This document shows, one piece after another, positions 18,603-26,842 of a DNA stretch of 64,000 nt (position 1 is its first letter; every line of letters begins with the position of its first letter). Source of the stretch: Streptomyces iconiensis (GTDB lineage Bacteria; Actinomycetota; Actinomycetes; Streptomycetales; Streptomycetaceae); contig NZ_JANCPR020000006.1 in the NCBI RefSeq assembly GCF_028657195.3, positions 62,001 to 126,000 on the forward strand, in the 5' to 3' direction. The position numbers were made by a program, and so were the translations under genes. A model generated the notes under the pieces. It had not been told where the DNA came from, made no database searches, and saw only the letters and a list, made by a program, of their open reading frames with translations.

Positions 18603-18690
18603 CTGCCGCAATAGCTGCCGCAATAGCTGCCGCAATAGCTGCCGCCAGAGTCGCCGTAATAGCTGCCGCCAGAGCTGCCGCAATAGGGCT
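18590..18690. repeat. 12-bp tandem repeat array starting at the kinase 3' end
   Basis: GCTGCCGCAATA is repeated about four times from 18590, followed by diverged units (GCTGCCGCCAGA, GTCGCCGTAATA). The first unit encodes the last residues and TAG stop of the kinase, and every unit repeats the in-frame TAG. A second short repeat (CAGAGGTGGCCCCC) follows at about 18750-18785. Confidence 0.9.
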
Positions 18691-18891
18691 CGCTGCCCCG
18701 GCCGTCTCCGCGCGGGGGGCGGCCTCCGCTCTACAGGGGTACGGCTCTGCCAGAGGTGGCCCCCCAGAGGTGGCCCCCCAGGGGTTGCCCTTCCAGGGGG
18801 CGGCCCTTCGAGGGGGGTGATCGCCAGGTGGTTCGCTGCTCGCTCGCGGCCCTCGGCTCGCTGTCGGCGTACGCGTCAGCTGTTGACCGGG

Positions 18892-20136
18892 TCAGCTGGT
18901 GACCGGCGTACGCATCTCCGCGGCGGCGAACTCCCGTACGCCCTCCGGGAAGCCGGTGCGCGCACGCCACCCCAGCTCGGTGGCGATCCGCTCCGAGGAG
19001 GCCGTGATGTGCCGTACGTCCCCGAGCCGGAACTCCCCCGTCACGACAGGAGCGGGCCCGCCGCACGCCTCGGCCAGCGCGTGCGCCAACTCGCCCACGG
19101 TGTGCGGGTGACCGCTGCCCACGTTGTACGGGGTGAAGCCGCCCGGCCGGTGGCCGCCGCCCGGCTCGTGGAGCGCTTCCAGAGCGACCGCGTTCGCTTC
19201 CGCCACGTCCCGTACGTGCACGAAGTCCCGCCGCTGCGCTCCGTCCTCGAAGACGGCCGGGGACTCGCCCCGGGTGAGAGCCGAGCGGAAGAAGGCGGCC
19301 ACGCCCGCGTACGGGGTGTCGCGCGGCATACCGGGTCCGTAGACGTTGTGGTAGCGCAGCGAGACGGCGCGGCCACCCGTCGCGCGCGCCCAGGAGGATG
19401 CCAGGTGCTCCTGGGCGAGCTTGGTGGTGGCATACGTGTTACGCGGATCGGCGGGCGCGTCCTCGCCCACGGCGCCCGGCGCCAACTGTGCCCCGCATAC
19501 GGGGCACTCGGGTTCGAAGAGCCCGGCCCGCAGCGCCTCGACGGCGCGTGGCCCTGGACGTACGACCCCGTGGGAGGGGCACTCGTAGCGCCCCTCGCCG
19601 TAGACGACCATCGACCCGGCGAGCAGGAGCGTGCCGACGCCGGTCTCCGCCATGCCGGCCAGCAGGACGGCGGTTCCCAGGTCGTTGCAGCTGACGTAGT
19701 CGGGGGCCTCGGCGAAGTCCTTGCCGAGGCCCACCATGGCCGCCTGGTGACAGACCGCGTCCACGCCGCGCAGCGCGGCCCGTACGGTGCCGGCGTCGCG
19801 TACGTCGCCGGTCAACTGCCGTACGCCGTCGGGCGGCAAGGGCGGGCAGGGCAGCGAGGGCGGCGAGGGCGGGGAAGGCGGCCCGGCGTGCAAAGGGTGC
19901 ATGGGGTGCGCGGCGTGTGCGGGGTGTTGGGGGTGTTGGGGGTGTTGGGGGTGCGCCAGGTGCCCGGCGGGATCGGCCTGCTCGGCGGGCTCGGCGGGCT
20001 CGGGGCGTTGGCGGCGTGCGGCGTGCACGGCCGGGAGCAGCGCGTCGAGGACGACGGGTTCGTGCCCGCGCTCCGTCAGAGCCGTGACGATCTGGGACCC
20101 GATGAACCCGGCACCGCCGGTGACCAGTACGCGCAT
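18892..20136 (-). CDS. NAD-dependent epimerase/dehydratase with low-complexity insertion
   Basis: A 414-residue extended SDR. MRVLVTGGAGFIGSQIV binds the dinucleotide, the catalytic residues are in GSMVVYGEG and NTYATTKLAQEH (YxxxK), and LRYHNVYGPGMP, RRDFVHVRDVAEAN and YNVGSGHPHTVGELA are standard sugar-epimerase motifs. Residues about 45-100 are a His/Pro/Ala/Ser-rich insertion between the second strand and the DVRD segment, encoded by tandem repeats. A CxxC in the middle (ECPVCGAQL) lies in a loop seen in actinobacterial relatives. It probably makes an activated sugar for the neighbouring glycosyltransferases; this is inference. Confidence 0.9.
   Translation of the reverse strand: MRVLVTGGAGFIGSQIVTALTERGHEPVVLDALLPAVHAARRQRPEPAEPAEQADPAGHLAHPQHPQHPQHPAHAAHPMHPLHAGPPSPPSPPSLPCPPLPPDGVRQLTGDVRDAGTVRAALRGVDAVCHQAAMVGLGKDFAEAPDYVSCNDLGTAVLLAGMAETGVGTLLLAGSMVVYGEGRYECPSHGVVRPGPRAVEALRAGLFEPECPVCGAQLAPGAVGEDAPADPRNTYATTKLAQEHLASSWARATGGRAVSLRYHNVYGPGMPRDTPYAGVAAFFRSALTRGESPAVFEDGAQRRDFVHVRDVAEANAVALEALHEPGGGHRPGGFTPYNVGSGHPHTVGELAHALAEACGGPAPVVTGEFRLGDVRHITASSERIATELGWRARTGFPEGVREFAAAEMRTPVTS
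19895..19965. repeat. 9-bp tandem repeat in the epimerase gene
   Basis: GGTGTTGGG is repeated in tandem at about 19922-19950 within a wider degenerate Gly/His/Pro-coding stretch. It encodes the QHPQHP segment of the epimerase insertion and keeps the frame. Confidence 0.8.
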
Positions 20137-20189
20137 GGAGGTCACGCTAGATGCGGGCCGTGCGGCTCGCGCCGCGCGACCCGCACGCG

Positions 20190-21626
20190 TCACCGCACCG
20201 TAAGAACCCGCCGGCGCAGCAGCCCGGCAGCGCTGATCAGCGCTGCCAGCAGCGCGGCTGCCAGGGGTACGGCGAATCCGGCGCGGTACCCGTCGAGTTG
20301 GGCAGCGGCCGAACCGGAAGCGGTCACCGCGACATTGGCCGCCGCGGCGCCCGACAGGCCGAGCGCGGCCCCGAACTGGAACGAGGTGTACAGGAGGCTG
20401 CCCGCAACCCCCTGTTCCTCCGGCCTGATGCCGTCGGTGGCCGTAATGGTGAGCGGACCGTAGGCCAGGGCGAAGGCGACGCCGATGAGAACGAGGCTCG
20501 GCAGCATCGCCAGATACGTCCAGTCGGCGCCCACGGGCAGGAACAGCGCGTAGGCGAGCGTGGCCAGCTCGAGCCCCCACACGATGACGCGCGCGCTGCC
20601 GTACCGGGCCACCAGCCGGGGCGTGAGCGTGGGGGACAGAACCGCGTCCAGCCCCGTCACCAGCATCGCCATGCTCGTCTGGAACGTGGACCAGTCGCGC
20701 AGTTCCCGCAGGTACAGCACGACGAGGAACTGGAACCCGAAGAAGCTGGCGGCGAAGAGCAGCGCGGACAGGTTGGCGCGTACGAGAGGTCCCGAGCGGA
20801 GCATGCCGAGACGGATCAGCGGCGCCGCCGTACGGCGTTCGACGGCGACGAAAGCGGCCAGGAGCGCGAGCCCGGCGGCGAGTGTGCCGACGGTTGTGAA
20901 CGGGCCCGTGTGGGTGGCGCGTTCGATACCGAGTACGAGCACCACGAGCGCGGCCGTGATGAGCACGCCGCCCGCGAGGTCGAACCCGCGCCGCGCGCCC
21001 GGGACGCGGGGCGTCTTCGGTACAAGGATCAGCGCGGCGACGAGGATCAGCGCCGAGAGGCCGACGGGTGCGAAGAACACCCAGCGCCAGCCGATCGAGG
21101 TCAGCAGCCCGCCGAAGACCAGCCCCGTCGAGAACCCCGCCGCGCCCGTACCGGAGTAGATGAGCAGCGCCTTGTTGCGCCGGGGCCCCTGCTCGAACCC
21201 GGTCGTGATCAGCGAGAGTCCCGCCGGGGTCATGAACGCGGCGGCGACCCCGCTGACGAACCGCGCGACGATCAGCGTCCAGCCGTCCGTCGCGAACCCG
21301 CCGAGCCCCGAGAACGCCATGAACACCGCCAGCCAGAGCACGAACATCCTGCGCCGTCCGAACAGGTCGGCCGCACGCCCGCCGAGCAGCATGAAGCCGC
21401 CGTATCCGAGCACGTAGGCGCTCATGACCCACTGGAGCTGGCCGGTGGGCAGACCGAGGTCGGCGCGTATGGAGGGCAGCGCCACGTTCAGCATGGCGAT
21501 GTCGATGCCCTCAAGGAAGATCGCGCCGCACAGGACCAGGAGCACACCCCATTCGCGGCGTTTCATTCCCATGTGGTGAACGGTGGGCGGAGTGGCGTCT
21601 GTGGGAGGAGAGAGGTGGGTTGTCAC
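20190..21626 (-). CDS. MFS drug-exporter-like permease, 14-TM type
   Basis: A 478-residue DHA2/EmrB-like MFS transporter with about fourteen hydrophobic helices. It has LEGIDIAMLNVALPSIRADL in helix one, GGRAADLFGRRRMF (motif A) after helix two, and GPLTITATDGIRPEEQG late in the protein. GTG 21626 has GGGTGGGAG upstream; ATG 21572 is the other good candidate. It is divergent from a LysR gene whose product is its likely regulator. Substrate unknown; exporters of this group usually expel hydrophobic drugs or metabolites. Confidence 0.9.
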   Translation of the reverse strand: MTTHLSPPTDATPPTVHHMGMKRREWGVLLVLCGAIFLEGIDIAMLNVALPSIRADLGLPTGQLQWVMSAYVLGYGGFMLLGGRAADLFGRRRMFVLWLAVFMAFSGLGGFATDGWTLIVARFVSGVAAAFMTPAGLSLITTGFEQGPRRNKALLIYSGTGAAGFSTGLVFGGLLTSIGWRWVFFAPVGLSALILVAALILVPKTPRVPGARRGFDLAGGVLITAALVVLVLGIERATHTGPFTTVGTLAAGLALLAAFVAVERRTAAPLIRLGMLRSGPLVRANLSALLFAASFFGFQFLVVLYLRELRDWSTFQTSMAMLVTGLDAVLSPTLTPRLVARYGSARVIVWGLELATLAYALFLPVGADWTYLAMLPSLVLIGVAFALAYGPLTITATDGIRPEEQGVAGSLLYTSFQFGAALGLSGAAAANVAVTASGSAAAQLDGYRAGFAVPLAAALLAALISAAGLLRRRVLTVR

Positions 21627-21960
21627 AGCTCCCACCCTCGGCGCCCGGAAGCGGGGGAACAACGGCGAAGTACGCGATGTTCGTTCAGTCAGGCTTACCG
21701 ATCAGCGGCGTAGGGGCCGCGGCCGGGATGTCCAGCGACGGCGGAAAGCGATGTCGGCAGGCGGCGCTGGAAGGCGACGTCGGAAGGCGACGCCTGCGTT
21801 GGTGGTGGCCGGAGACGGTCAAGAGGCGGGATTGGGAGGCGGCCTCCGGGGACGGCGTCGGAAGGCAGCTTCGGGAGACGGCGTCGGAAGGCGGCGCTGG
21901 GTGATGTCGGGGGCGGCCTCGTGAGGCGGCCCCGGGGGCGTGGGGGAGGGAGGCTGCGGG

Positions 21961-23088
21961 ATGGAGCGCGACGAGGTGGTGTGTTTGCTGATCCTCGCGG
22001 AGGAGCTGCACTTCGGTCGTACGGCCGAGCGCATGCGGCTCTCCCGCGCCCGCGTCAGCCAACTCGTCCAGCGCCTCGAACGCCGCGTCGGCACACCCCT
22101 GTTCGTCCGTACGAGCCGCCGCGTCGCCCTCACGGAGCTGGGCAGACAACTGCGCGACGACCTCGAACCTCACCAGCGTGCGATGGAAGCGGCGCTCGCG
22201 CGGGCCGCGGCGAGCGCGCGGCGGCCGGGCGGCGTGCTCCATGTCGGGTTCTCGGGCCCGGTGGCGGGCGAAGTGGTGATGCGAGCAGCCGACCTGCTGG
22301 CGCGCGGACACCCCGGGCTGGTGGTCGACGCCTGCGAGGTGCCGATGAGCGAGCCGTACTGCCAGCTGCGTGAGGGCGACTTCGACGTCCAGCTCGTCGA
22401 ACTGCCAGCAGCGGAAGACGACTTGGACGAAGGCCCCGAACTGTTCGCCGAGGGCCGCGCACTGGCCCTGCCGTCGGGGCACCCCTTTGCCGCCCGGGAA
22501 ACGGTCACCCTGGAGGACCTGGCGGACCTCGGGGGCGTCCCGCTGTTGACGGGGCGTGCGGAACTGCCGCCCGATTGCCGAGAACAGTTCGCGCCCTCCC
22601 GTACCCCATCGGGCCGCCCCATCGCGGCCGGCCCCGCCGTCACCAGCCTCCAGGAGGCGCTGGTCCTCGTCGCCGCCGGCAAGGGCGTGCTGCTGACGGG
22701 CGCCCACGCCACCACGTACTTCACCCGTCCCGGCGTCACCTACGTCCCCCTCGCCGACGCCCCACCCCTCGGCTACGGCCTCGTCCGGCGCACGGGCCAC
22801 GACAGCGCGGCACTACGCGCCTTCGCGCACGCCGCCGACCGGGCGGCCCGGTCGGCCCGGTCGGCGGGGTCGGCAGGGTCGGCGAGGGCGCTGGGCTCGG
22901 CGGAAGCGGTGGGCTCGGCGGAAGCGACGGGGGGTGACTGTGTGGGGGATGCCTGTGTGGGCGGTGCCGGGCCGGAGCGGGGTGCTGTTGCGCGGCAGGC
23001 CGGGGGAAGTGGGCCCTCCTCTCCTACGGGTCAACGGTCCCCGGCGCCTGGATCGTCTCCGGCGGCCCCGGTGGCCCCGGTGGTGTAG
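21961..23088 (+). CDS. LysR-family transcriptional regulator
   Basis: A 375-residue regulator. The winged helix-turn-helix is at residues 1-60 (HFGRTAERMRLSRARVSQLV, RRVGTPLFVRTSR), followed by a LysR effector domain (GVLHVGFSGPVAGEVV, DVQLVELPAAEDD, LALPSGHPFA). ATG 21961 is preceded by GGGAGGGAGG. After about residue 300 the family similarity ends and a 75-residue Ala/Ser/Gly/Pro tail encoded by short repeats extends to the stop. The tail overlaps the decayed TetR gene on the other strand. The divergent MFS exporter is the likely target. Confidence 0.88.
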   Translation: MERDEVVCLLILAEELHFGRTAERMRLSRARVSQLVQRLERRVGTPLFVRTSRRVALTELGRQLRDDLEPHQRAMEAALARAAASARRPGGVLHVGFSGPVAGEVVMRAADLLARGHPGLVVDACEVPMSEPYCQLREGDFDVQLVELPAAEDDLDEGPELFAEGRALALPSGHPFAARETVTLEDLADLGGVPLLTGRAELPPDCREQFAPSRTPSGRPIAAGPAVTSLQEALVLVAAGKGVLLTGAHATTYFTRPGVTYVPLADAPPLGYGLVRRTGHDSAALRAFAHAADRAARSARSAGSAGSARALGSAEAVGSAEATGGDCVGDACVGGAGPERGAVARQAGGSGPSSPTGQRSPAPGSSPAAPVAPVV

Positions 23089-23625
23089 GCGATGTAGGTG
23101 GTCCCGGTGGTGTAGGCACCGGCGCGGGTCGCCGCGCAGGCGGCCTCAACCACGCGGTCGGCTGCCGCCTCGCCCAGCGGGCTGCCCCGGCGAGCAACTG
23201 GTTGTAGAGCGGCGCCGACACGGCGCATACCACCTCGAACGGGTCGGTGTCAGCCGGAACTTCGCCGCGCTCCACGGCCTGCCGTACACGCGGCGCCCAC
23301 TCCGCCACGCGCACTTCGTGGAAGCGGCGCAGCGCTTCGGCGGTCTTGGGGTCACAGGTGGCGGCGGCGATCACGGACTTTAACGGGGTGCCCTGACGGG
23401 CAACGGCGAGGGTACGCCGTTGCCGTGCAGGGTGATCCCCCAGCCGACCCCGGTTGCCCCGCCCGGTCCGCGTTCGTTGCCGGGTGCACGAGGTGCGCGT
23501 TGGTGCGAAGGTCACCGAGGAGCGTCCCGGTTTCCGTGCGCGGAAGGGATTGTTCCGCCATGTCCGTGAGCAGGTCGGCCAGGAGTGCGATGATCGTGCA
23601 CCGACAGCCAGTTCGGTTCGTTCGT
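23031..23625 (-). pseudogene. Decayed TetR-family regulator
   Basis: Minus-strand fragments of a TetR/AcrR regulator lie in different frames. One fragment near 23620-23520 reads LADLLTDMAEQSLPRTETGT; another (about 23395-23190) reads RRFHEVRVAEWAPRVRQAVE and GEVPADTDPFEVV; a third (23180-23031) reads PLGEAAADRVVEAACAATRA. Together they follow the ligand-binding domain of one family. The N-terminal DNA-binding domain is missing, and at least two frame changes are needed, one near 23185 correctable by a single base. It probably once regulated the divergent aldo/keto reductase gene. Confidence 0.75.
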
Positions 23626-23657
23626 CGTCTTCCAAGAGTTCCGAGGAGTGAACGGAA

Positions 23658-24719
23658 ATGGTCATGGAATACCGGCAGTTGGGCAACTCCGGCCTGAAGG
23701 TACCCGCGCTGAGCCTGGGGGCCGGCACCTTCGGTGGTCAGGGCCCCCTCTTCGGTGCCTGGGGCGACACCGACGCCCAGCAGGCACGCCGCCTGCTCGA
23801 CATCGCGCTGGACGCCGGCATCACGATGTTCGACAGCGCGGACGTGTACTCCGATGGGGCCTCCGAAGAAGTGCTCGGCGAAGCGGTCAAGGGCCGCAGG
23901 GACCAGGTGCTCCTGTCCACCAAGGCGGGCCTGCCCATGGGCGAGGGCCCACACGAGGCGGGTACCTCGCGCGCCCGGCTGATCAAGGTGGTCGACGACG
24001 CGCTCCGCCGCCTCGGCACCGACTACCTCGACCTTTTCCAACTCCACGCGTACGACGCCTCGACTCCCGTCGAAGAAGTCCTCGCCACCCTCGACCAGCT
24101 CGTGCGCGCAGGAAAGATCCGCTACACCGGCGTCTCCAACTTCTCCGGCTGGCAGGTCATGAAGTCCCTCGCCACCGCCGAGAAGTACGGCTACCCCCGT
24201 TACGCCGCACACCAGGTCTACTACTCCCTCGTCGGCCGCGACTACGAGGGAGAGCTGATGCCCCTCGGGCTCGACCAGGGCGTCGGTGCCATCGTCTGGA
24301 GCCCTCTCGGCTGGGGCCGGCTCACCGGAAAGATCCGGCGCGGCACGCCCCCGCCCGCCCAGAGCCGTCTGCACGGATCCGCCATCTTTGGCCCGCCCGT
24401 CCCCGATGAACTTCTCTACCGCGTGGTCGATGCGCTGGACGAGGTCGCCGAGGAGACCGGAAGGACGGTTCCGCAGGTGGCCCTCAACTGGCTGCTCCAG
24501 CGACCCACCGTCTCCTCAGTGATCATCGGAGCGCGCAACGAGGAACAACTGCGGCAGAACATCGGCGCCCTCGGCTGGACCCTCACACCGGAACAGATCG
24601 CGACGCTCGACGTGGCCAGCGCGAAGGACGCGGCGTACCCGTACTTCGCCTACCAGCGCCAGCAGGGCTTCGTACGGCTCAACCCCTCACCTGTGCCCCT
24701 CACTTCACCGCTGGTGTAG
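23658..24719 (+). CDS. Aldo/keto reductase
   Basis: A 353-residue NADPH-dependent oxidoreductase of the AKR superfamily, group related to Gpr/YghZ-like and Kv-beta enzymes. The tetrad is visible: D and Y in FDSADVYSDGASEEVLGEAV, K in LLSTKAGLPMGEG, and H in YLDLFQLHAYD. Cofactor contacts are in IVWSPLGWGRLTGKIRRGTP and SSVIIGARNEEQLRQN. ATG 23658 has GAGGAG upstream. Its substrate is unknown. It is divergent from the decayed TetR gene, so local control may have been lost. Confidence 0.93.
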   Translation: MVMEYRQLGNSGLKVPALSLGAGTFGGQGPLFGAWGDTDAQQARRLLDIALDAGITMFDSADVYSDGASEEVLGEAVKGRRDQVLLSTKAGLPMGEGPHEAGTSRARLIKVVDDALRRLGTDYLDLFQLHAYDASTPVEEVLATLDQLVRAGKIRYTGVSNFSGWQVMKSLATAEKYGYPRYAAHQVYYSLVGRDYEGELMPLGLDQGVGAIVWSPLGWGRLTGKIRRGTPPPAQSRLHGSAIFGPPVPDELLYRVVDALDEVAEETGRTVPQVALNWLLQRPTVSSVIIGARNEEQLRQNIGALGWTLTPEQIATLDVASAKDAAYPYFAYQRQQGFVRLNPSPVPLTSPLV

Positions 24720-24760
24720 GCACGCGCCCCATGTCCCGCCCCGCCCTCTCGGCCAGGCCG

Positions 24761-24885
24761 TTCTGATGGCTCTTGAAGCCGTCCACGGGCGGTTGCCGGA
24801 GGGACTGACGCGACGGCCACCGCCTCGGGAGTCACCTTGCGTGGTGCCGATCGGTCGGATGATGTCCGGCCAAGAGCCATCAGAA
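24761..24885. mobile_element. 125-bp element with perfect 14-bp inverted ends (MITE-like)
   Basis: TTCTGATGGCTCTT at 24761-24774 is matched exactly by its reverse complement at 24872-24885. The 97 bases between carry no gene. The size, perfect ends and location between two genes fit a miniature inverted-repeat element or the two ends of a collapsed insertion sequence. No clear target duplication is seen at the junctions. It begins 41 bases after the reductase stop and ends 6 bases before the hydrolase stop, so it could also act as a large bidirectional terminator. Confidence 0.5.
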
Positions 24886-24891
24886 GCGGGC

Positions 24892-25686
24892 CTAGTCGCG
24901 CGGCTGTGCCTCGGTGAGGAACTCCAGCACGAGCGGGGTGGCGACATGGGCGAACTCCTCGAAGTACGCGTGCCGGGCGCCCTCCACCAGGCGCAACCGC
25001 GCGTCCGGCACACGGTCCGCGAGCAGCGGTGCGTTCGCGGTGGGGTTGAACGCGTCGTCCGTGCCATGGATCACCAGCGTGGGAGCGGTGATACAGGGCA
25101 GCGCGTCCCACGCGTCGTGCCGTGCGCTCGCGCGCAGGTGGCGGCGGCGCGCGTGGTCCGGCATCGAGGGGTCCCCCAGCGTGTGGAACGGGCCCTCGTG
25201 CCGGGCCGCCCACGCTGGCGTGTACATCAGTTCCACCAACGCGCGGTGTGCAGCGGCCTGATCAGGGTCCGTAAGGGCACGCAGCACCTCTGGCCCGCGC
25301 TCCACGCCGTGGCGAGCACCCGGCGAGGTGCAGCCCAGCACCAGCCGCTTCACGCGCCCCGGATGATCGGCCGCGATCCACTGAGCGACCCGGCCGCCCA
25401 TCGACGTTCCGTACACGTGCGCGCTGGCGATTCCCGCGTGATCCAGCACCGCCATCGCGTCCCGCGCGAAACCGGGCGTGCTGTACGTATCCGTGTCCGG
25501 CCGGTCGCTCTTGCCCGTACCCCTGTAGTCCATGACGACGGTCGTGAACTCCGCCTCGAAACCGGCCCGTACAGAGTCCCACCAGTGGTGATTGTTCGCC
25601 TGCCCGCTGAGGAGGAGCAGGGGCGGGCCGGAGCCATGGGTCTCGTAGTACAGCGCGGCACCGTCGGCAGCTGTCGCGTAGGGCAT
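24892..25686 (-). CDS. Alpha/beta hydrolase
   Basis: A 264-residue hydrolase. It has the oxyanion region LLLLSGQANNHHWWD, VVMDYRGTGKSDRPDTDTY, the nucleophile elbow VYGTSMGGRVAQW (serine in G-T-S-M-G), the acid in LVIHGTDDAFNPTANA and the histidine in LVEGARHAYFEEF. Length and cap region fit esterase/haloperoxidase-like enzymes. The substrate cannot be predicted. Its stop lies 6 bases from an inverted-repeat element. Confidence 0.92.
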   Translation of the reverse strand: MPYATAADGAALYYETHGSGPPLLLLSGQANNHHWWDSVRAGFEAEFTTVVMDYRGTGKSDRPDTDTYSTPGFARDAMAVLDHAGIASAHVYGTSMGGRVAQWIAADHPGRVKRLVLGCTSPGARHGVERGPEVLRALTDPDQAAAHRALVELMYTPAWAARHEGPFHTLGDPSMPDHARRRHLRASARHDAWDALPCITAPTLVIHGTDDAFNPTANAPLLADRVPDARLRLVEGARHAYFEEFAHVATPLVLEFLTEAQPRD

Positions 25687-25720
25687 GCGCTCACGCTCTC
25701 ACGGTCTTTTGCCCTGTCCT

Positions 25721-25740
25721 GGTGGGGCCCGGGCCCCACC
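25721..25740. repeat. Perfect 20-bp palindrome
   Basis: GGTGGGGCCCGGGCCCCACC reads the same on both strands and lies 35 bases upstream of the hydrolase start. It could be an operator or a hairpin. The remaining bases up to 25969 hold no gene I can support. Confidence 0.7.
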
Positions 25741-25969
25741 GGAGGGCGTGGGTGGCCACGGCAGCCGTGAACGACGCGGTGGGTCAGGCCATCGACTATT
25801 GGGCTGGGCCGGACGAGGACCGGCACCGCATCATGAACGAGTCCCAACAGGCGTGTTTCTCTTCCCTGTTCACGAGCCGCACGCTCGACCGACCGCCTCA
25901 TGGGTTGCGTGCGCGATGGCTCGGTGGCGTGTGTGCTCGGCTGCCTCTTGAGGCGCGACCTCGACTGCC

Positions 25970-26797
25970 TCATGACGGGTGGTTCCGAGTGCGCGTGGGG
26001 CGCGTATCGGCTCGCGCTGGGCCGACTCGCTCCGCGAGGTATTGCTCGTAGGTGGTGGTGCCCGTGGCATGGGTGGGGGCGAGATTGTCGCCGGCCCGGA
26101 ATCTGCGGGCAGCGGCGCCGGGGAGGGGCACGGGGAGTACGCGCTTGTGGAGGGTGGTTGTGGCGAGGTCGCGGGCGGTGTGGATCTCGGGACCTCCCAT
26201 GTCGGGCACCCGGCCGGCGGGAGCGGCCATGGCGAGTTCGGCGAGGCGGGCTGCGACCTCGGTGACCTCGATGGGCTGGAAGCGGAAGCCCTGGGGGATG
26301 AGGACGCAGGGCAGACGGCGCTGGGCGGTGAAGACGCGGGCGATCAGGTCGTGGAACTGGGTGGTGCGCAGGAGGCTCCAGGGCAGTCCCGAGGTCTCGA
26401 TGAGGCGCTCGGAGGCGTACTTCGCGCGGTAGTAGGAGAACGGCAATCGGTCGACGCCGACGATGGAGATGTGCACAAGATGCGGATTGCCGCCCGTGGA
26501 GCGCGCGGCTTCGACCAGGCGACGGGTCGCGCTCACCTCGTGCCGTGGACTCGTCGCGCAGTGCACGATCGTGCCCGCGCCCTCGACGGCTGAGCTGAGG
26601 CCCGCGCCGGTGGCAAGGTCACAGCGGGCCCACTCGTACGGTCGCTCGTCGTCGACGGGGCGTGGCCGGCGGCTCATCACCCGCACGGAAGCGCTCGCTT
26701 CGAGGAGGCGTTCCACGAGAGGGCGTCCCAGCGTGCCGGTCGCACCGGTCACGAGGACGGTCTCGCTGGTGGGAGGAGTGTCTGCTGGCTTACCCAT
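25970..26797 (-). CDS. NmrA-like SDR (atypical short-chain dehydrogenase)
   Basis: A 275-residue NAD(P)-binding protein with VLVTGATGTLGRPLVERLLE, an Arg-rich cofactor turn (VMSRRPRPVDD), VHCATSPRHEV and PHLVHISIVGVDRLPFSYYR. The last lacks a normal YxxxK site but has Y-x-x-x-K in YYRAKYASER. ATG 26797 has GGAGGA upstream. It lies 45 bases downstream of a sigma factor with a SnoaL tail and is a paralog of 38569-39339. ECF41-type sigma factors often control an adjacent oxidoreductase gene, so this is the likely regulon member. Confidence 0.88.
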   Translation of the reverse strand: MGKPADTPPTSETVLVTGATGTLGRPLVERLLEASASVRVMSRRPRPVDDERPYEWARCDLATGAGLSSAVEGAGTIVHCATSPRHEVSATRRLVEAARSTGGNPHLVHISIVGVDRLPFSYYRAKYASERLIETSGLPWSLLRTTQFHDLIARVFTAQRRLPCVLIPQGFRFQPIEVTEVAARLAELAMAAPAGRVPDMGGPEIHTARDLATTTLHKRVLPVPLPGAAARRFRAGDNLAPTHATGTTTYEQYLAERVGPARADTRPTRTRNHPS

Positions 26798-26842
26798 CGG
26801 GTCCTCCGGGGCTGGCGGGTGGCTGGTGTATGCGTCCTTTCC

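Noticed and set aside
18892..21432. A single 846-codon minus frame spanning the epimerase and part of the MFS gene
   Set aside because: The epimerase starts cleanly at 20136, and the upstream part is an out-of-frame translation of the MFS transporter, not a fusion.
25741..25969. Possible small gene on the plus strand (segment AIDYWAGPDEDRHRIM)
   Set aside because: There is no ribosome site, no recognisable family, and the frame loses protein character after about 40 residues.
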